From a virus, in the IMG/VR virus record IMGVR_UViG_3300032326_000513, positions 1-31,236 of that record: a stretch of 31,236 nucleotides of DNA. The stretch is one strand, 5' to 3'. A model generated the notes under the pieces. That model did not search any database. It worked only from the letters and a program-made list of their open reading frames with translations, and was not told the DNA's origin. Position 1 is the stretch's first letter. Each line of letters begins with the position of its first letter. The position numbers and the translations under genes are program-made. Shown here piece after piece: positions 14,514-25,800 of the stretch.

Positions 14514-16319
14514 ATGTTATTTTTTGGACCCGAAGGAAACACAACATCAGCTGGAGATTATTCTACCGGAAAAGATTTAGCAAACCAATTAAAAACTTTA
14601 TCTGAAAGTATACAGAATTTTGTTGGGCCAAATATGAAAATGGTTTTCAAGAACCTTTCACAAGAAATGGTTTCAATAGAAAACACGTCTAAAAGTCTAC
14701 AAAAAAATATGGGAGGTGTTGCATTCAACACCCAAAATTTTACACAACAACTTTATGAGGCATATAAAGCAAATATAGGAATTGGTGCTACCTTCAAGGA
14801 TAGTGCTGATATTTTACAGGGTATGTCTGGTGAGATGGGTAGAATGGTAGGTACAAGTAATTTGACACTATCAAATATGATAACTTTTTCTAAAGCTGCT
14901 GGTATGTCATCTGAATCCGTGGGTAAGATGGTTGCAGAAATGATACGATACGGGGGTTCACAATCTGAAGCTTTAGAGGAAATGAGTAAAATGAGAGAAC
15001 AAGCCATGAAGTTAGGGCTGAACGCAAATAAATTCATTACAGATATAAATGCAAATTTAAAAAAATTAAGTGGATTTGGATTCAAAGACGGAGTAAAAGG
15101 TTTGACTAATATGGTAAAACAAGCTCAATTACTTAGAAGTTCTATTGAAAATATCGGGGCAGCATCTTTACAAAGTAAAATATTAGACCCTGAAGGGGCA
15201 ATTGAAGCGGCGGCAGGATTCCAAATGTTAGGAGGTGCTGTAGGTAAATTAGGAGACCCATTTCAATTACTTTATATGGCTCAAAGTGATATGGCGGGGT
15301 TACAAGATGAGTTAGTAAAATCAACTAAAGCTGCTTATTCATTCAATAAGAGTACTGGTCAATTTGAAGCATCAACACAGGACCTCTATAGGTTAAGAGA
15401 ACAGGCAAGTATCACTGGTGCTGACTTTGAAAAAATGGCGGAGGCAGGTAGAGAAGCTGCCAAATTAGATTTCATACAAAATGCAGTTGATTTAAGTAAT
15501 GTATCCGATGAAAGTAAGGGACTAATAGCTAGCCTATCTACTATACAGAAAGGAACTGGTAAAGTTGAAGTGAATATACCTGGTTTTGATTCACAAAATC
15601 AAACTTTAGATGAGATATTGAATGATGCCGGAAAAAAGGCGGAAATGGACAAAGCACTTGCCGAATATCAAGAAAAAATGGCACTTACTGAAAAACAACT
15701 AGCTGTAGACCAACTTACCATTGCTCAAAATCAGGCGATTGACGTTAGAACAATTAAAGAATCAATTCTAACGAATATGACACCTGAACAAAGAAAGTCA
15801 TTAGAAAATACAATTAAAGACTCATCAGATAAGATGGGTGATGTTGCAGTGAAAGCAGCGGACAAAGGGGCTTCTGCTGGAATTTCAGCAGCAAAACAAT
15901 TGGGAGCTGCGTATGGGGACAAAGATAAAATTATGAGGGAGGAAACTGCTGGAGAAAAAAGATTACGAGAGGAGCAGGAAGCAAAACAAAATGAAATTGA
16001 TGACAAAATAGTAACTAAACAAGGTTCAGATATGTTATTCAAACCTGGAGATGCTCCACAGTTATTAGCAAAAGATACTTTATATAAAGGAATTGTTGGT
16101 GATGAGGTTGCGATTGGAACTAATTTAACTGATGCTCTTAATAAAGGTGGTGGTTTAGGTGGTAAAATAGACATCAACATTAATCTAAACGGTAGTATTG
16201 GTGGAGACCCTGGACAAATAAATAAAATGTTCAATTCTCCTGAAGTTCAAAAACAAATCATGGATACGGTCCTTTATAAACTTAATGAATATAAAAGACA
16301 ACAAGGTGTATTATCCTAA
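14514..16319 (+). CDS. Tail tape measure protein (gp29 analogue)
   Basis: 601 residues, close to T4 gp29 (590), which predicts a tail of roughly T4 length. The protein is almost all helix with many Ala, Lys, Glu, Gln and Met: repeated short helices from 20 to 320, then an uninterrupted charged helix (about 385-520) with AEYQEKMALTEKQLAVDQLTIAQ-type heptads and an Ala-rich segment (AVKAADKGASAGISAAKQLG). The last 60 residues have IDININLNGSIGG and a final basic helix, a common tape-measure ending that binds the tube initiator. Its place between the frameshifted chaperone and the baseplate genes is diagnostic. It sets tail length and is expelled ahead of DNA. Confidence 0.85.
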   Translation: MLFFGPEGNTTSAGDYSTGKDLANQLKTLSESIQNFVGPNMKMVFKNLSQEMVSIENTSKSLQKNMGGVAFNTQNFTQQLYEAYKANIGIGATFKDSADILQGMSGEMGRMVGTSNLTLSNMITFSKAAGMSSESVGKMVAEMIRYGGSQSEALEEMSKMREQAMKLGLNANKFITDINANLKKLSGFGFKDGVKGLTNMVKQAQLLRSSIENIGAASLQSKILDPEGAIEAAAGFQMLGGAVGKLGDPFQLLYMAQSDMAGLQDELVKSTKAAYSFNKSTGQFEASTQDLYRLREQASITGADFEKMAEAGREAAKLDFIQNAVDLSNVSDESKGLIASLSTIQKGTGKVEVNIPGFDSQNQTLDEILNDAGKKAEMDKALAEYQEKMALTEKQLAVDQLTIAQNQAIDVRTIKESILTNMTPEQRKSLENTIKDSSDKMGDVAVKAADKGASAGISAAKQLGAAYGDKDKIMREETAGEKRLREEQEAKQNEIDDKIVTKQGSDMLFKPGDAPQLLAKDTLYKGIVGDEVAIGTNLTDALNKGGGLGGKIDININLNGSIGGDPGQINKMFNSPEVQKQIMDTVLYKLNEYKRQQGVLS

Positions 16320-16336
16320 AAAAATCTAAAACAATC

Positions 16337-16344
16337 TATTTATC
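16337..16344 (+). promoter_or_regulatory. Late motif variant (TATTTATC) for the 2045-aa baseplate gene
   Basis: TATTTATC followed by ATAAAAAGACTGA and the ATG at 16358, one mismatch from consensus and 13 bases of spacing. Confidence 0.5.
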
Positions 16345-16357
16345 ATAAAAAGACTGA

Positions 16358-19300
16358 ATGGAGAGTCCACTATCATTTAATTCGAGCGAAAATTTTAGAA
16401 AAAAACTATTGGTGAGAAACCTTCCACCATACAAAGTAGATAGTGCTTTTTCGAATGACGGTAAACCAGGTTCTTCTGAATTTAATATTAATGACCTAAC
16501 TCCCATCGATTCACCAAGTGTTGAACAAATAGGTAACCAACAAGAACAAATTCTTTTACCTATAAATCAGTACGGACCACAAACAAGTACTGGAGAATAT
16601 GGAGACATTGTTCCAATTAATATTAATTTAAATTATAAATCAAATGAAGGTGAATATGGATATCCTGACACAATAGAAAGTGATTTAGAAATTATTGGTA
16701 ATAATACTGAAAAACAAATTATAATAAAAAATGTTTATAGACCTGAAAATGGTTTATCAGACTTCGGTTCAACGGCTTGGTACATTAATAATGATAAAGT
16801 TATTAATACTGTTGGTGAAGGTGAATATACGGTACAAGATACGATTGGTAGTAATTTAGAAACTACCGCAAATGCTGACCGACCTATTCTTATTACAAAT
16901 AATCAATACGGACCAGAGAACCCTTCTAATGTTGAAGTTTCGATTAATAATAATTTACAAACTAATGCGAACGAAGGTGAGTACGGATTTCCTGATACGG
17001 TAGATAGTCCATTAGAAATAAAAGGAGAAACGGATAGACCTGCATTAATAGCCATAAATCAATATGGTCCTGAAAATTTACCAACAACCGAAGTATCAAT
17101 CAATAATAACTTACAAACCAACTCAAATGAAGGTGAGTATGGGTTTCCTGACACTGTAGATAGTGAACTACAAATTGTAGGTGAAGATGTTAGAAAACCT
17201 AATTTCTTACAAAATCAATGGGGACCTGAACAAGGACAAAGTGAAACTGAGGTTGAACCTTATAGAAAATTAAAAAGTTTAACAATACCACAAGGTAATT
17301 ATGATGTTACTGATGCTGATGGTTCTGTTTTAGAACTTGTTGGTGGAATTAAAGAAACTGAGGCATACCTATCAAACAGATATGCTACTGGTGATGGTGA
17401 ATATGACCCGACAGATTTCAAAACCCTTCAACAAGAGGCGTTACAGTTACCATATGCTAATTCAGATAATACATTTATATTTTTACCATCTACCTACACA
17501 CCATATAGTATATTATTAAATGATGACCCATCGGGTTCTGATGGTAGTTTATCACAAGACTCTGACTTAGCAAATATTGGTGCAAAACAATTAAATAAGG
17601 AATTCAAACATAGAGTTGCTTTAGAATTGTTCCAACAAACTTTGGGACAAGTAAATATATTCAATTCTAATGTTAATCCTGATACTGGAGAAATATCTGC
17701 TCAACCAAATACTGACCCTTTTGATGTTATTGGTTTATTAACAGGTAATATTCCTATTGTATCGAGAGTTTATAATATTACAACTCCTGATTTTCTATTT
17801 GGTCAAGGTATTAACTTTGCGGCTAAATTAGGTGGTCTTTATTCACCCTATTCTTATATTCCTGGTGAGTATTTTGATTATCCTGAACGAATAGGTAATG
17901 GACCTTTTGAAAACCCATTATCATTAATAGGTGGTGCATTGGGTTCCTTATTTAGTGCTCTACAACCCGCAAATCAATCTTCATCTGAATTATTTGTTGA
18001 ATTTACATCAGTACCAACACGTAAATTACTTTACGACCAATTAAAATACAATCAGTACAGACCTGATTATAAAATAGGTAATAATTTACTTGCACCTAAA
18101 GGTGTGTTCTATCTTGGTGATAGAAAAAATCATTTGACAGAATTAATGTCACCTGCGCCTGAACTACCATATGCAAAAGATGGTAAAACCTCTGCGATGG
18201 GACCAGTTCTTTCTTACTCTAATATGGGTAAGTTATATGAAGGAGAACAATTAAATGAAACACAATTTGGTTTAAATAGTAGAAACTTATACAGTGCAGG
18301 TGCCAATAAAGATGGTGTTAAATGGATTGGCGCTGGTATCTTCGGTGGTGTAACTTGGATTGGTAGTAAGAGTCCAAAAGAGGATAACAAACCACTACAA
18401 GGTAAATTACAAGGTAGAGGCGGAGAACAATTCGAAGATAATAGTGAATTCACTTTTGGTAACTTAGTAGGATTCGATTCAACTAAATCCACAAATTTAG
18501 ATTTTACACCAGGTTCTTTATTGGATGTAACACAAAAACTTGTAGACGCAGGTCAACGAAGTTCACAACCTTTAGAACATGTTGGAACCGCTATTAACCA
18601 AGTATCAAAGGTATTCAATGACGGATATCAAGAATTAACAAAAGGTTCAAGAGTTATAAGATATACAACCCAAAACTCTAAACCTGATAGTAGTGCTACA
18701 CCGACAGGTCTTGAATATTGTAGAGTATTCACAAAAGACAGACCATATTATACTTATGATGAGCTACAAAAAACAGATGGTAATATAAGAGGTTATACTA
18801 ATTCAGTATTAGACAACACGTACAATTTGAATATTGCACCAATTGATGGGTATAGTATAAAAGATGGTAAAGTAAAAAAATACATGCTATCTCTCGAAAA
18901 CTTGGCGTGGAGAACATCAAATAAGAAGGGTTATACTTATGATGATTTACCTGCATGTGAAAAGGGACCAAATGGTGGTAGAATTATGTGGTTTCCACCA
19001 TATGATTTAAGTTTTGATGAAAGTGTTAGTACACAATGGACTGACAACAATTTTTTAGGTAGAACTGAACCGATTTATACTTACACTAACACATCAAGAA
19101 AGGGTAACGTTTCTTTTAAAATTATTGTTGACCACCCATCAATTCTTAATGTTTTAGTCGATAAAGAATTAGAAAATGTTGGAAACAACGGAGAAATAAC
19201 ACAAATTATTGATTCATTTTTTGCGGGATGTACTAAGTACGATTTATGGGACTTAGTTAGTAAATTCCCAATGTTTACACCCAATGACATTTTCGAAACT

Positions 19301-22300
19301 CAAATATTAACAACTGAAGATATTGTCACAGTAGTAGAAGAAAATAGTTATTCTATTCCTGAACAAGAAATTGATATTGATACTGAAATTGAACCTACAC
19401 CTACACCATCACCATGTGTTGTGTTAAAATACCAAATTGGAGTTACTACTGATTTAACATATACAGGTTGTTCAGGAGATGTAATTACACTAACAGGTTT
19501 AGCTCCAAACGCGAGCGGAGAAATATGTGCAATAAGAAGTGATGCTTATAATTATTCAACACCTGACCCTACAAATACTATAACACCAACAGGACAAAAT
19601 TGTGTTCAAACAACACCTGGACCAACTCCAGGACCAACACCTACACCAACACCTACGGCAACCGAACCACCATTAAACATTCAATTTCCGGATATTGGTT
19701 TTTATTTTGATAACAACTTTCCTGATGGAACTGGAAATAGATTCGGTACCACAGTTACTCAAGATTTTGAACATTGGTACGATTTATATATTGGTTCAAA
19801 AAACAATTATTTAAATGATGGAAAACCTGATAAATATAGCGCAGCTTTAAATAAAATATTTTCATACGGAGATAGTACTAAAGCAGATAAAACTAGTTTC
19901 ATTTTAGGACTTGATGAAGGTAATGTAACTAAAATAGAATATCTAAGGAATTATGTTGATACAAGAAAAGAGGAAATAGGTAATTTTTTCGATTATATAA
20001 CTAAGGAATTCAACGAAGCTAAAAGCTTCATACCAAAACTAGGTAAAATATTAGATGATGGGGGGACCGTTGAATTTGATTTAGAGGCGAGTGCATCAGC
20101 TGTAACCGACCCCGAATATAATCTAAATTTATCTAAAAGAAGAAATGATGCGGTTTTGAAGTGGATATTAAAACAAAAGTCACCAAACCAAACAACTTTA
20201 CAAAATTATAACCAACAAGGTAAATTGAAAATTAATCAGACATCTGTCGGAGAAAGTCCAACACTGATAGACCCACCATATAAATTTGTTGAATGTTCTA
20301 AAGGTTTTGAATCATCGAAAAAAGAAGGTGTTGTGTCAATAAACGCAATGGCTTGTCGTAGAACTAAAATTAGTAATATCAAACCTATAATAAATCAATC
20401 ACAAAATGAAAACCAAACACAAAATTCGACAGTTCCATTAACTAATGGTGGTGACTCGTCACAAACCGGTCAAGAATTATCAGGTCAAGATTTCTTAGTG
20501 ATAGCACCAAATCCACAACCTGGAACTGATGGAGGTGTAGCGCAACCAAATGACACAACTAACCCTTTTGTTGCTCAAGACCCAATTTCACAACCTTATA
20601 CAAATACACCAAATACGAGACAACAAGACGTACAAACACAAACACTACAAAAAAGAAAAGATTTAACAAAAAGATTAGCAAGAAAACTTTTAACTGAATG
20701 TAATTATTTTGAATATATCAAACAAAATGAACCGATGGTTTATGATGGTATTAAATCAAAAATAAAATACTTCCAACCTGCATTCCATTCAATAACACCA
20801 GAAGGACTCAATGCAAGATTAGTGTTCTTACAACAATGTATGAGGCCCGGTGATACGATACCTACAGTATCTCTGTCAGATAGTGGTCAACAAACATTAT
20901 TATTTAATGATGCAACGAACAGTGCTTTTGGTGCACCTCCAGTTTGTATTTTAAGAATAGGTGATTTTTTCCATACAAAAATTGTTATTGACCAAATAAC
21001 TTTTAAATATGATGATGGTAGATTTGATTTAAATCCTGAAGGTATTGGAGTTCAACCAATGATTGCAACTGTGAATGTATCATTCAATTTTATAGGTGCT
21101 CATGGTTTGGCAGGTCCTGTTGCTCAATTACAAAATGCATTATCATTTAACTATTATGCTAATACTGAAATGTATGACGAAAGAGCCGAATCAACAGAAC
21201 AACTTAATTTAGAAGTTTATGATGCTCAAATACTTTCACAAGTAAAAGATGACTTAAATGTTGTCAATACGGAAGCACCAAGACCGGTAGTTAATGATGG
21301 AGGGGTTACAATTGGAACGATAATAACTAATACAATTGATTTAAACACATCCATTACTTCAGGTACTATCAAGTATAAAGATGTAATGAGTGGGTTGGCG
21401 AATTTAACAAAAGAATATACCGAAAAAACACTTTCTACTTTAGAAAAAATAAATGAAAATTATTTGATTGGTGGACTACAGGTGTTCACAAAAGACAGAA
21501 AATATATTGAAGGAAACTTTAATTATTTAAGTGGAAATATAACAAATACTGCAAACATATTTGGGTACTCTTATGACGTTCAAACTAAAATTGAAAGTAT
21601 TGCAACTAAAGCGAAGGAAGATGTTGATAATGGAGATGTGTGTCCACTTCTTTCAGGATTGGCAAATCAAAATTTATCAAATGCTCAAGTAAGAAAAGTT
21701 AAAAAAGAATTAAAAAATCAAATAGACGCTAAAAAAGAACAAATGTTGAATGATTTAGAAAATTATGCAAATGAAATTAATAATATACAATACCCATTAA
21801 TAAGTTCAATTGACAAAATAAATTATGTTTCAGATGCTCATGATGGGTTTATAAAGAAAAATAATTCAGTAGTTATTTATAATCTTTCAGGAACAACACA
21901 GATAACACAACCAACCCTATCTGGTGTGAACAATACATTACAAGAACTTGTTCAAGATTCTTATTTGGTTAAAAATAACATAAATGATTTTTATCAAAAG
22001 TTACAAGATTTCAGTTTAATACCAACAGGTGAGGATGTATACAGAGACGATTTTACTCAAAATACTTATATATCCAATCAAAACTTTTTACCACAAGAAA
22101 CTGTATTCTTTATTTTATTTGGTAAAGACATAATAGATGATTCTGATAAGTTTGCAATAGATTTGATAGATAAAGCAATACCAAATTTAAATCAAGATGA
22201 TGAAATTGCTTGGTTAAAATTCTTAGATGAAAATCTAAATCAACCAAATACAGGACTTAGAGATTCATACAAAGCTTCTAAAACTGTTGTCGATAAAAAA

Positions 22301-22495
22301 ATTGCAGATTTCAGAACAACGTATTTTAATTCTACATTTACAAATTATAAACCTTATAATTTAGATAAAGAAAGAATAATGTGGTATGAATCCCAAGTAA
22401 CAGCACAAGCACCTTATACAGATAATTTATCTGCAATTTACTCGTCAACAAATGCGACGTGGGACAAATTTAATTTACAAAAAAGTTTTCAATAA
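16358..22495 (+). CDS. Giant multidomain baseplate / tail structural protein (2045 aa)
   Basis: Not a recognised single family; a mosaic. Residues 70-340 are tandem ~54-residue repeats (NQYGPE..., NEGEYGFPDT). Residues 340-1000 contain a structural core with GRIMWFPPYDLSFDES and RKGNVSFKIIVDHPS (about 875-925), as in tube-cap and baseplate proteins that bind the tube. Residues 1013-1105 are a four-Cys module between Pro/Thr linkers. Residues 1106-1337 are OmpA-like (FPDIGFYFDNN; YNLNLSKRRNDAV at about 1250). From about 1470 a second conserved tail core follows (FHSITPEGLNARLVFLQQC; then LNPEGIGVQPM and LQNALSFNYYANTEMYDERA), then a charged helical C-terminus. Position after the tape measure fits a gp48/gp54-like tube initiator or wedge part. 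Its stop overlaps the next ATG (TAATG). Confidence 0.75.
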   Translation: MESPLSFNSSENFRKKLLVRNLPPYKVDSAFSNDGKPGSSEFNINDLTPIDSPSVEQIGNQQEQILLPINQYGPQTSTGEYGDIVPININLNYKSNEGEYGYPDTIESDLEIIGNNTEKQIIIKNVYRPENGLSDFGSTAWYINNDKVINTVGEGEYTVQDTIGSNLETTANADRPILITNNQYGPENPSNVEVSINNNLQTNANEGEYGFPDTVDSPLEIKGETDRPALIAINQYGPENLPTTEVSINNNLQTNSNEGEYGFPDTVDSELQIVGEDVRKPNFLQNQWGPEQGQSETEVEPYRKLKSLTIPQGNYDVTDADGSVLELVGGIKETEAYLSNRYATGDGEYDPTDFKTLQQEALQLPYANSDNTFIFLPSTYTPYSILLNDDPSGSDGSLSQDSDLANIGAKQLNKEFKHRVALELFQQTLGQVNIFNSNVNPDTGEISAQPNTDPFDVIGLLTGNIPIVSRVYNITTPDFLFGQGINFAAKLGGLYSPYSYIPGEYFDYPERIGNGPFENPLSLIGGALGSLFSALQPANQSSSELFVEFTSVPTRKLLYDQLKYNQYRPDYKIGNNLLAPKGVFYLGDRKNHLTELMSPAPELPYAKDGKTSAMGPVLSYSNMGKLYEGEQLNETQFGLNSRNLYSAGANKDGVKWIGAGIFGGVTWIGSKSPKEDNKPLQGKLQGRGGEQFEDNSEFTFGNLVGFDSTKSTNLDFTPGSLLDVTQKLVDAGQRSSQPLEHVGTAINQVSKVFNDGYQELTKGSRVIRYTTQNSKPDSSATPTGLEYCRVFTKDRPYYTYDELQKTDGNIRGYTNSVLDNTYNLNIAPIDGYSIKDGKVKKYMLSLENLAWRTSNKKGYTYDDLPACEKGPNGGRIMWFPPYDLSFDESVSTQWTDNNFLGRTEPIYTYTNTSRKGNVSFKIIVDHPSILNVLVDKELENVGNNGEITQIIDSFFAGCTKYDLWDLVSKFPMFTPNDIFETQILTTEDIVTVVEENSYSIPEQEIDIDTEIEPTPTPSPCVVLKYQIGVTTDLTYTGCSGDVITLTGLAPNASGEICAIRSDAYNYSTPDPTNTITPTGQNCVQTTPGPTPGPTPTPTPTATEPPLNIQFPDIGFYFDNNFPDGTGNRFGTTVTQDFEHWYDLYIGSKNNYLNDGKPDKYSAALNKIFSYGDSTKADKTSFILGLDEGNVTKIEYLRNYVDTRKEEIGNFFDYITKEFNEAKSFIPKLGKILDDGGTVEFDLEASASAVTDPEYNLNLSKRRNDAVLKWILKQKSPNQTTLQNYNQQGKLKINQTSVGESPTLIDPPYKFVECSKGFESSKKEGVVSINAMACRRTKISNIKPIINQSQNENQTQNSTVPLTNGGDSSQTGQELSGQDFLVIAPNPQPGTDGGVAQPNDTTNPFVAQDPISQPYTNTPNTRQQDVQTQTLQKRKDLTKRLARKLLTECNYFEYIKQNEPMVYDGIKSKIKYFQPAFHSITPEGLNARLVFLQQCMRPGDTIPTVSLSDSGQQTLLFNDATNSAFGAPPVCILRIGDFFHTKIVIDQITFKYDDGRFDLNPEGIGVQPMIATVNVSFNFIGAHGLAGPVAQLQNALSFNYYANTEMYDERAESTEQLNLEVYDAQILSQVKDDLNVVNTEAPRPVVNDGGVTIGTIITNTIDLNTSITSGTIKYKDVMSGLANLTKEYTEKTLSTLEKINENYLIGGLQVFTKDRKYIEGNFNYLSGNITNTANIFGYSYDVQTKIESIATKAKEDVDNGDVCPLLSGLANQNLSNAQVRKVKKELKNQIDAKKEQMLNDLENYANEINNIQYPLISSIDKINYVSDAHDGFIKKNNSVVIYNLSGTTQITQPTLSGVNNTLQELVQDSYLVKNNINDFYQKLQDFSLIPTGEDVYRDDFTQNTYISNQNFLPQETVFFILFGKDIIDDSDKFAIDLIDKAIPNLNQDDEIAWLKFLDENLNQPNTGLRDSYKASKTVVDKKIADFRTTYFNSTFTNYKPYNLDKERIMWYESQVTAQAPYTDNLSAIYSSTNATWDKFNLQKSFQ
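16565..17374 (+). repeat. Five tandem ~54-residue repeats (with the start of a sixth) inside the baseplate gene
   Basis: Units begin at about 16565, 16730, 16901, 17057 and 17213, with a degenerate sixth at 17375. Each has N-x-Y/W-GPE, a variable stretch, NEGEYGFPDT-like and a strand ending in a charged turn. Units three and four are closest in protein, but many third codon positions differ, so the duplication is old. This is a protein-level repeat. Confidence 0.8.
19394..19672 (+). other. Cys-containing Ig-like module between Pro/Thr linkers (in the 2045-aa gene)
   Basis: PTPTPSPC opens the module and a TPGPTPGPTPTPTPTATEPP-type linker closes it. Between are YTGCSGD, GEICAIRSD and GQNC, giving four Cys in about 65 residues. 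This pattern of a small disulfide-capable or decoration-like domain with Pro/Thr linkers is familiar from Bacteroidota surface and phage tail proteins; function is inferred. Confidence 0.55.
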
Positions 22496-22812
22496 TGGAT
22501 TACTACAATAGATATAAAGATTTTTTGATTAACGGACAACAAACTGTTGTTCCGTTTTTATCTATACCTGGTAGAGTTACAGACCAGCAATATTTGTATA
22601 GACAAGGAAGAAGTAGATTAGATAAAATAAGTTTTGAAAAATATGGAACACCATATTTTGGTTGGTTGATATTGGCTGCAAATTCCTTATATGGTGGACT
22701 TGAACAAAACATACCCGATGGTACAATATTAATTATTCCTTTTCCATTAACTGCGGCATTACAAGATTATAAAGCCGCTTTAGATACTCACATATTCTAT
22801 TATGGCCGTTAG
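22495..22812 (+). CDS. 53: Baseplate wedge protein, T4 gp53-like
   Basis: 105 residues, translationally coupled to the gene before (TAATG) and overlapping the next by 11 bases. It has a LysM-like strand-helix-strand: a strand (VTDQQYLYRQGRSRLDKISFEKYG) that resembles the 'REGDRPDTISYDFYG' part of gp53, then TPYFGWLILAANSLYGG, corresponding to 'YDWTILLVNNI', and a final IPDGTILIIPFP strand as in LysM repeats. gp53 locks wedges to the hub in the T4 baseplate. Short length is normal for compact versions; T4 gp53 is 196 aa. Confidence 0.75.
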   Translation: MDYYNRYKDFLINGQQTVVPFLSIPGRVTDQQYLYRQGRSRLDKISFEKYGTPYFGWLILAANSLYGGLEQNIPDGTILIIPFPLTAALQDYKAALDTHIFYYGR

Positions 22813-25800
22813 ATTAAAACAAAATAAAAAAATCTTTATTGAGACCGATTATGATAACATTGTTGTTGTTAACCCCAACGAAGTTTTTTCTCCCGACGGT
22901 ACAAAACAAGAACGCCTTGTTGACCATGAAGATTTAGTTTATTATGCCAATTTAGAAACATTTATAATCCCAAGAACTAAGTTAGCTATTGGTGATAATT
23001 TTGACTCACCAGTTATTAATACAACAAGTATTGCAACAATGTTTGCGGGTGACGACGCGTTGAAAATTAATTTCATGAAACCAAAAGGTAAGACACAATT
23101 TGATACAAGTTGGTCAGACCAATTGACGGGAGAAGGTACAAGAACTTTCAACGGAGCTAATCAATCAAGTGAAAGAGTTGTGAACTTTGAAGGTAGACAA
23201 TCTTTTAAACGTTCCGTTTCCAACCCTGAAGATACACAATTATTAGGTATAAAAGAAATAAGAGTTAATATAAAGGGAACGGGTGTCCCTGAAGTAAATA
23301 TACAATTAGTCGACATACAAGGAAGGTCTTTATTTGAACAAGGGGAAAATTCATTATATTCTGCATTTTTTAATTTTCCTTATCCGTTGTTTTATTTGAC
23401 ATTAAAAGGTTATTATGGTAAAGCTGTCAAATATAGATTATCATTAATGTCGTTCAATGCAAGTTTTGACGCAGACACAGGTAATTATAATATTTCACTC
23501 AAACTAATTGGTAAATTCACTGCGCTTCTTTTTGATACGCCTTTATCTTACGCGGTAAACGCACCAAAAATGTACAATACCCAAATTACAGTAACACAAG
23601 AGAGTGATGGTAAAAGGAATACAAAGAATGTCTTTAACACTTATAAGGGTAGACAAAAACTTGAAGAGGTTTATAAAACCTATATGAGAAAAGGATTATT
23701 ACCCGATAACTTCCCGATGCTATCAATAGAGGATTTTGTTTATAGAGTTGAAAACTTTGAAGCAACATTAAAAAAAAATTTAGAAACACAAGCAGATTTT
23801 ACTAAATTAAATGATTTGAAGTTGTTTGCAGACACTTTAATTAATTTAAGAAAAAAAGTTTATGATTATTCTATTAATAATTTTCTTGATAGAACAAGTT
23901 TTTATGTTGTCGGTGAAGAAATATATTATCCCTTCAAAAAAGAAGTTTCGTTACAATCAAGAGAAGATTACAAAACATTTATAGACAAAAATATAATTGA
24001 TTACACAAAACAATTAAAAGACAATGCAACTTTTGGTGAAAAGGGTGAAACAAAAGACCAAATTAGTATATTAACTAAAAATAAAAAAGACATAATTAAA
24101 AAATTAGATTTTAACGCTTGGCAAAACAATAGAGCGGATGTCTTAAATACATACTTATCAAGATATAGTAGAAATTTAGAAGCAGAAAATCCTGATGAAT
24201 ATAAAAATTTTATTCAAAAAGAAGCTGAAAATGCTCAACTTACAACACAAGTAAGAGATGAAAAAGGTCAAATTATAAATGACACACCCGATTATTTTGT
24301 TTTTGGGAACAAAATTGTTGCTGACGGCATATACGTGAAAAATTCTTATTTAGATAAGATTGACGAAATGCAAAAAAGTTTAGAGTCAAAACAAAAAGTT
24401 ATTGAGGACACGTTAACAAAATATTATTCAAATTTACAATTAAAAAACCCAAGTGAAGGTGGGTTAGGATTCAAACCAACAATAAGAAACATTTTCGCAA
24501 TAATAATTGCAGGTGCAGATGCCTTTTATAGGTTGATGGAAGATAACCATGAAGAAGCATGGAATGTAAGAACTGATAAGGACAGGTTATTGGCGGTAAT
24601 ACCAGCAGAAAAAAACTTTTCAGTTGATGCTGTGAAAAGTATACAAAAGTCAAGTACGGAATTAAATGATGATAATGTTGTATATCCTTGGCCTTTATAT
24701 TTTACATTAGAAAAACAAGAAAATGGTAGTGATTTATATACAATACAATATCCAGGTGACGCAAAATACATAAGACAAACAAAGGCTTATGATTACAGAG
24801 TTTGGCCTGAAGTTGGTTTTGTTGAGGCATACATAAAGGCTTCATTAGAAAAAGAAAAACCAACTTCTAATTACACATATGACAACATAACAGACGTAAC
24901 TAAATATGTTTCTTGTAACGCTTTAGAGTTCCCATTCAAAACAGCACCATATCAAGATTTGAATGCTATTAAAACATTTTATGAAATATTTGAAAGAAGT
25001 TATATTAGTTCTCACTATGGAAACTTACCACTCGATTTATCACAAAAAAAACAGATAGATAAATTTTATGGTGATATTGAAAGTTCTAATATAGGTTTAG
25101 TCGCCCCCGAGGATATTACAATCAATCAAAATTTGAAGAATTTAAAATTCAATTCATTAAACAAATTGATTGATTATATGAAAACAATATCAAATAATGG
25201 TAAAGGACAAAGTTGGCAAACGTACATACGAGATATATTCAACACAGAATATATTAAAAACTTACTACAAAACGTTAATGAAATTTATTCAATTGACACA
25301 TTATCAGATAGGTCTGTGAAAGTTTCTGCTGAATTGCCGTTGGCTACCAATATTAAAGAATTTTTAGAGGATAGTGGGACATCCAAAAAAAATACGTTAG
25401 ATACGTATCCATTTACTGATTTAACATGGTTACAAGAAAACATGGCTAACGGAAGTAATATTGGTGCGTTTGAAGATTATAATAATACTACAAGAAGTTA
25501 CATTTATTTAGATGATAAAAAAACTATCGCCAGAATTAATGAAACTGAAAAATACCCTAATTTAAAATTATTCACAAATAACACGGTATTTCAAAGTAAT
25601 ACACAAGCATATTTAACACAAGTAGGGTCAACTGAAAGAATTAATTCAAGACTATCTCTTAAAAACTTTTTTGAAACAAGACAAGATAAAGATTTATATT
25701 TAACTGAATCATATATTAACTATGGAACAAGTTATAGTGGAAATATCGGAACTTTTATTCAAACAACATCATTATTAAACACACCATATTTTGTTAATGC

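Noticed and set aside
15731-16234. 167-codon minus-strand ORF opposite the tape measure
   Set aside because: Antisense shadow of a long helical coding region, with no start context or family resemblance; the plus-strand tape measure explains the sequence.
16565-17430. Regularly spaced repeats as a CRISPR array or DNA-level repeat
   Set aside because: The units repeat at protein level, with diverged codons and no constant DNA repeat or spacer structure.
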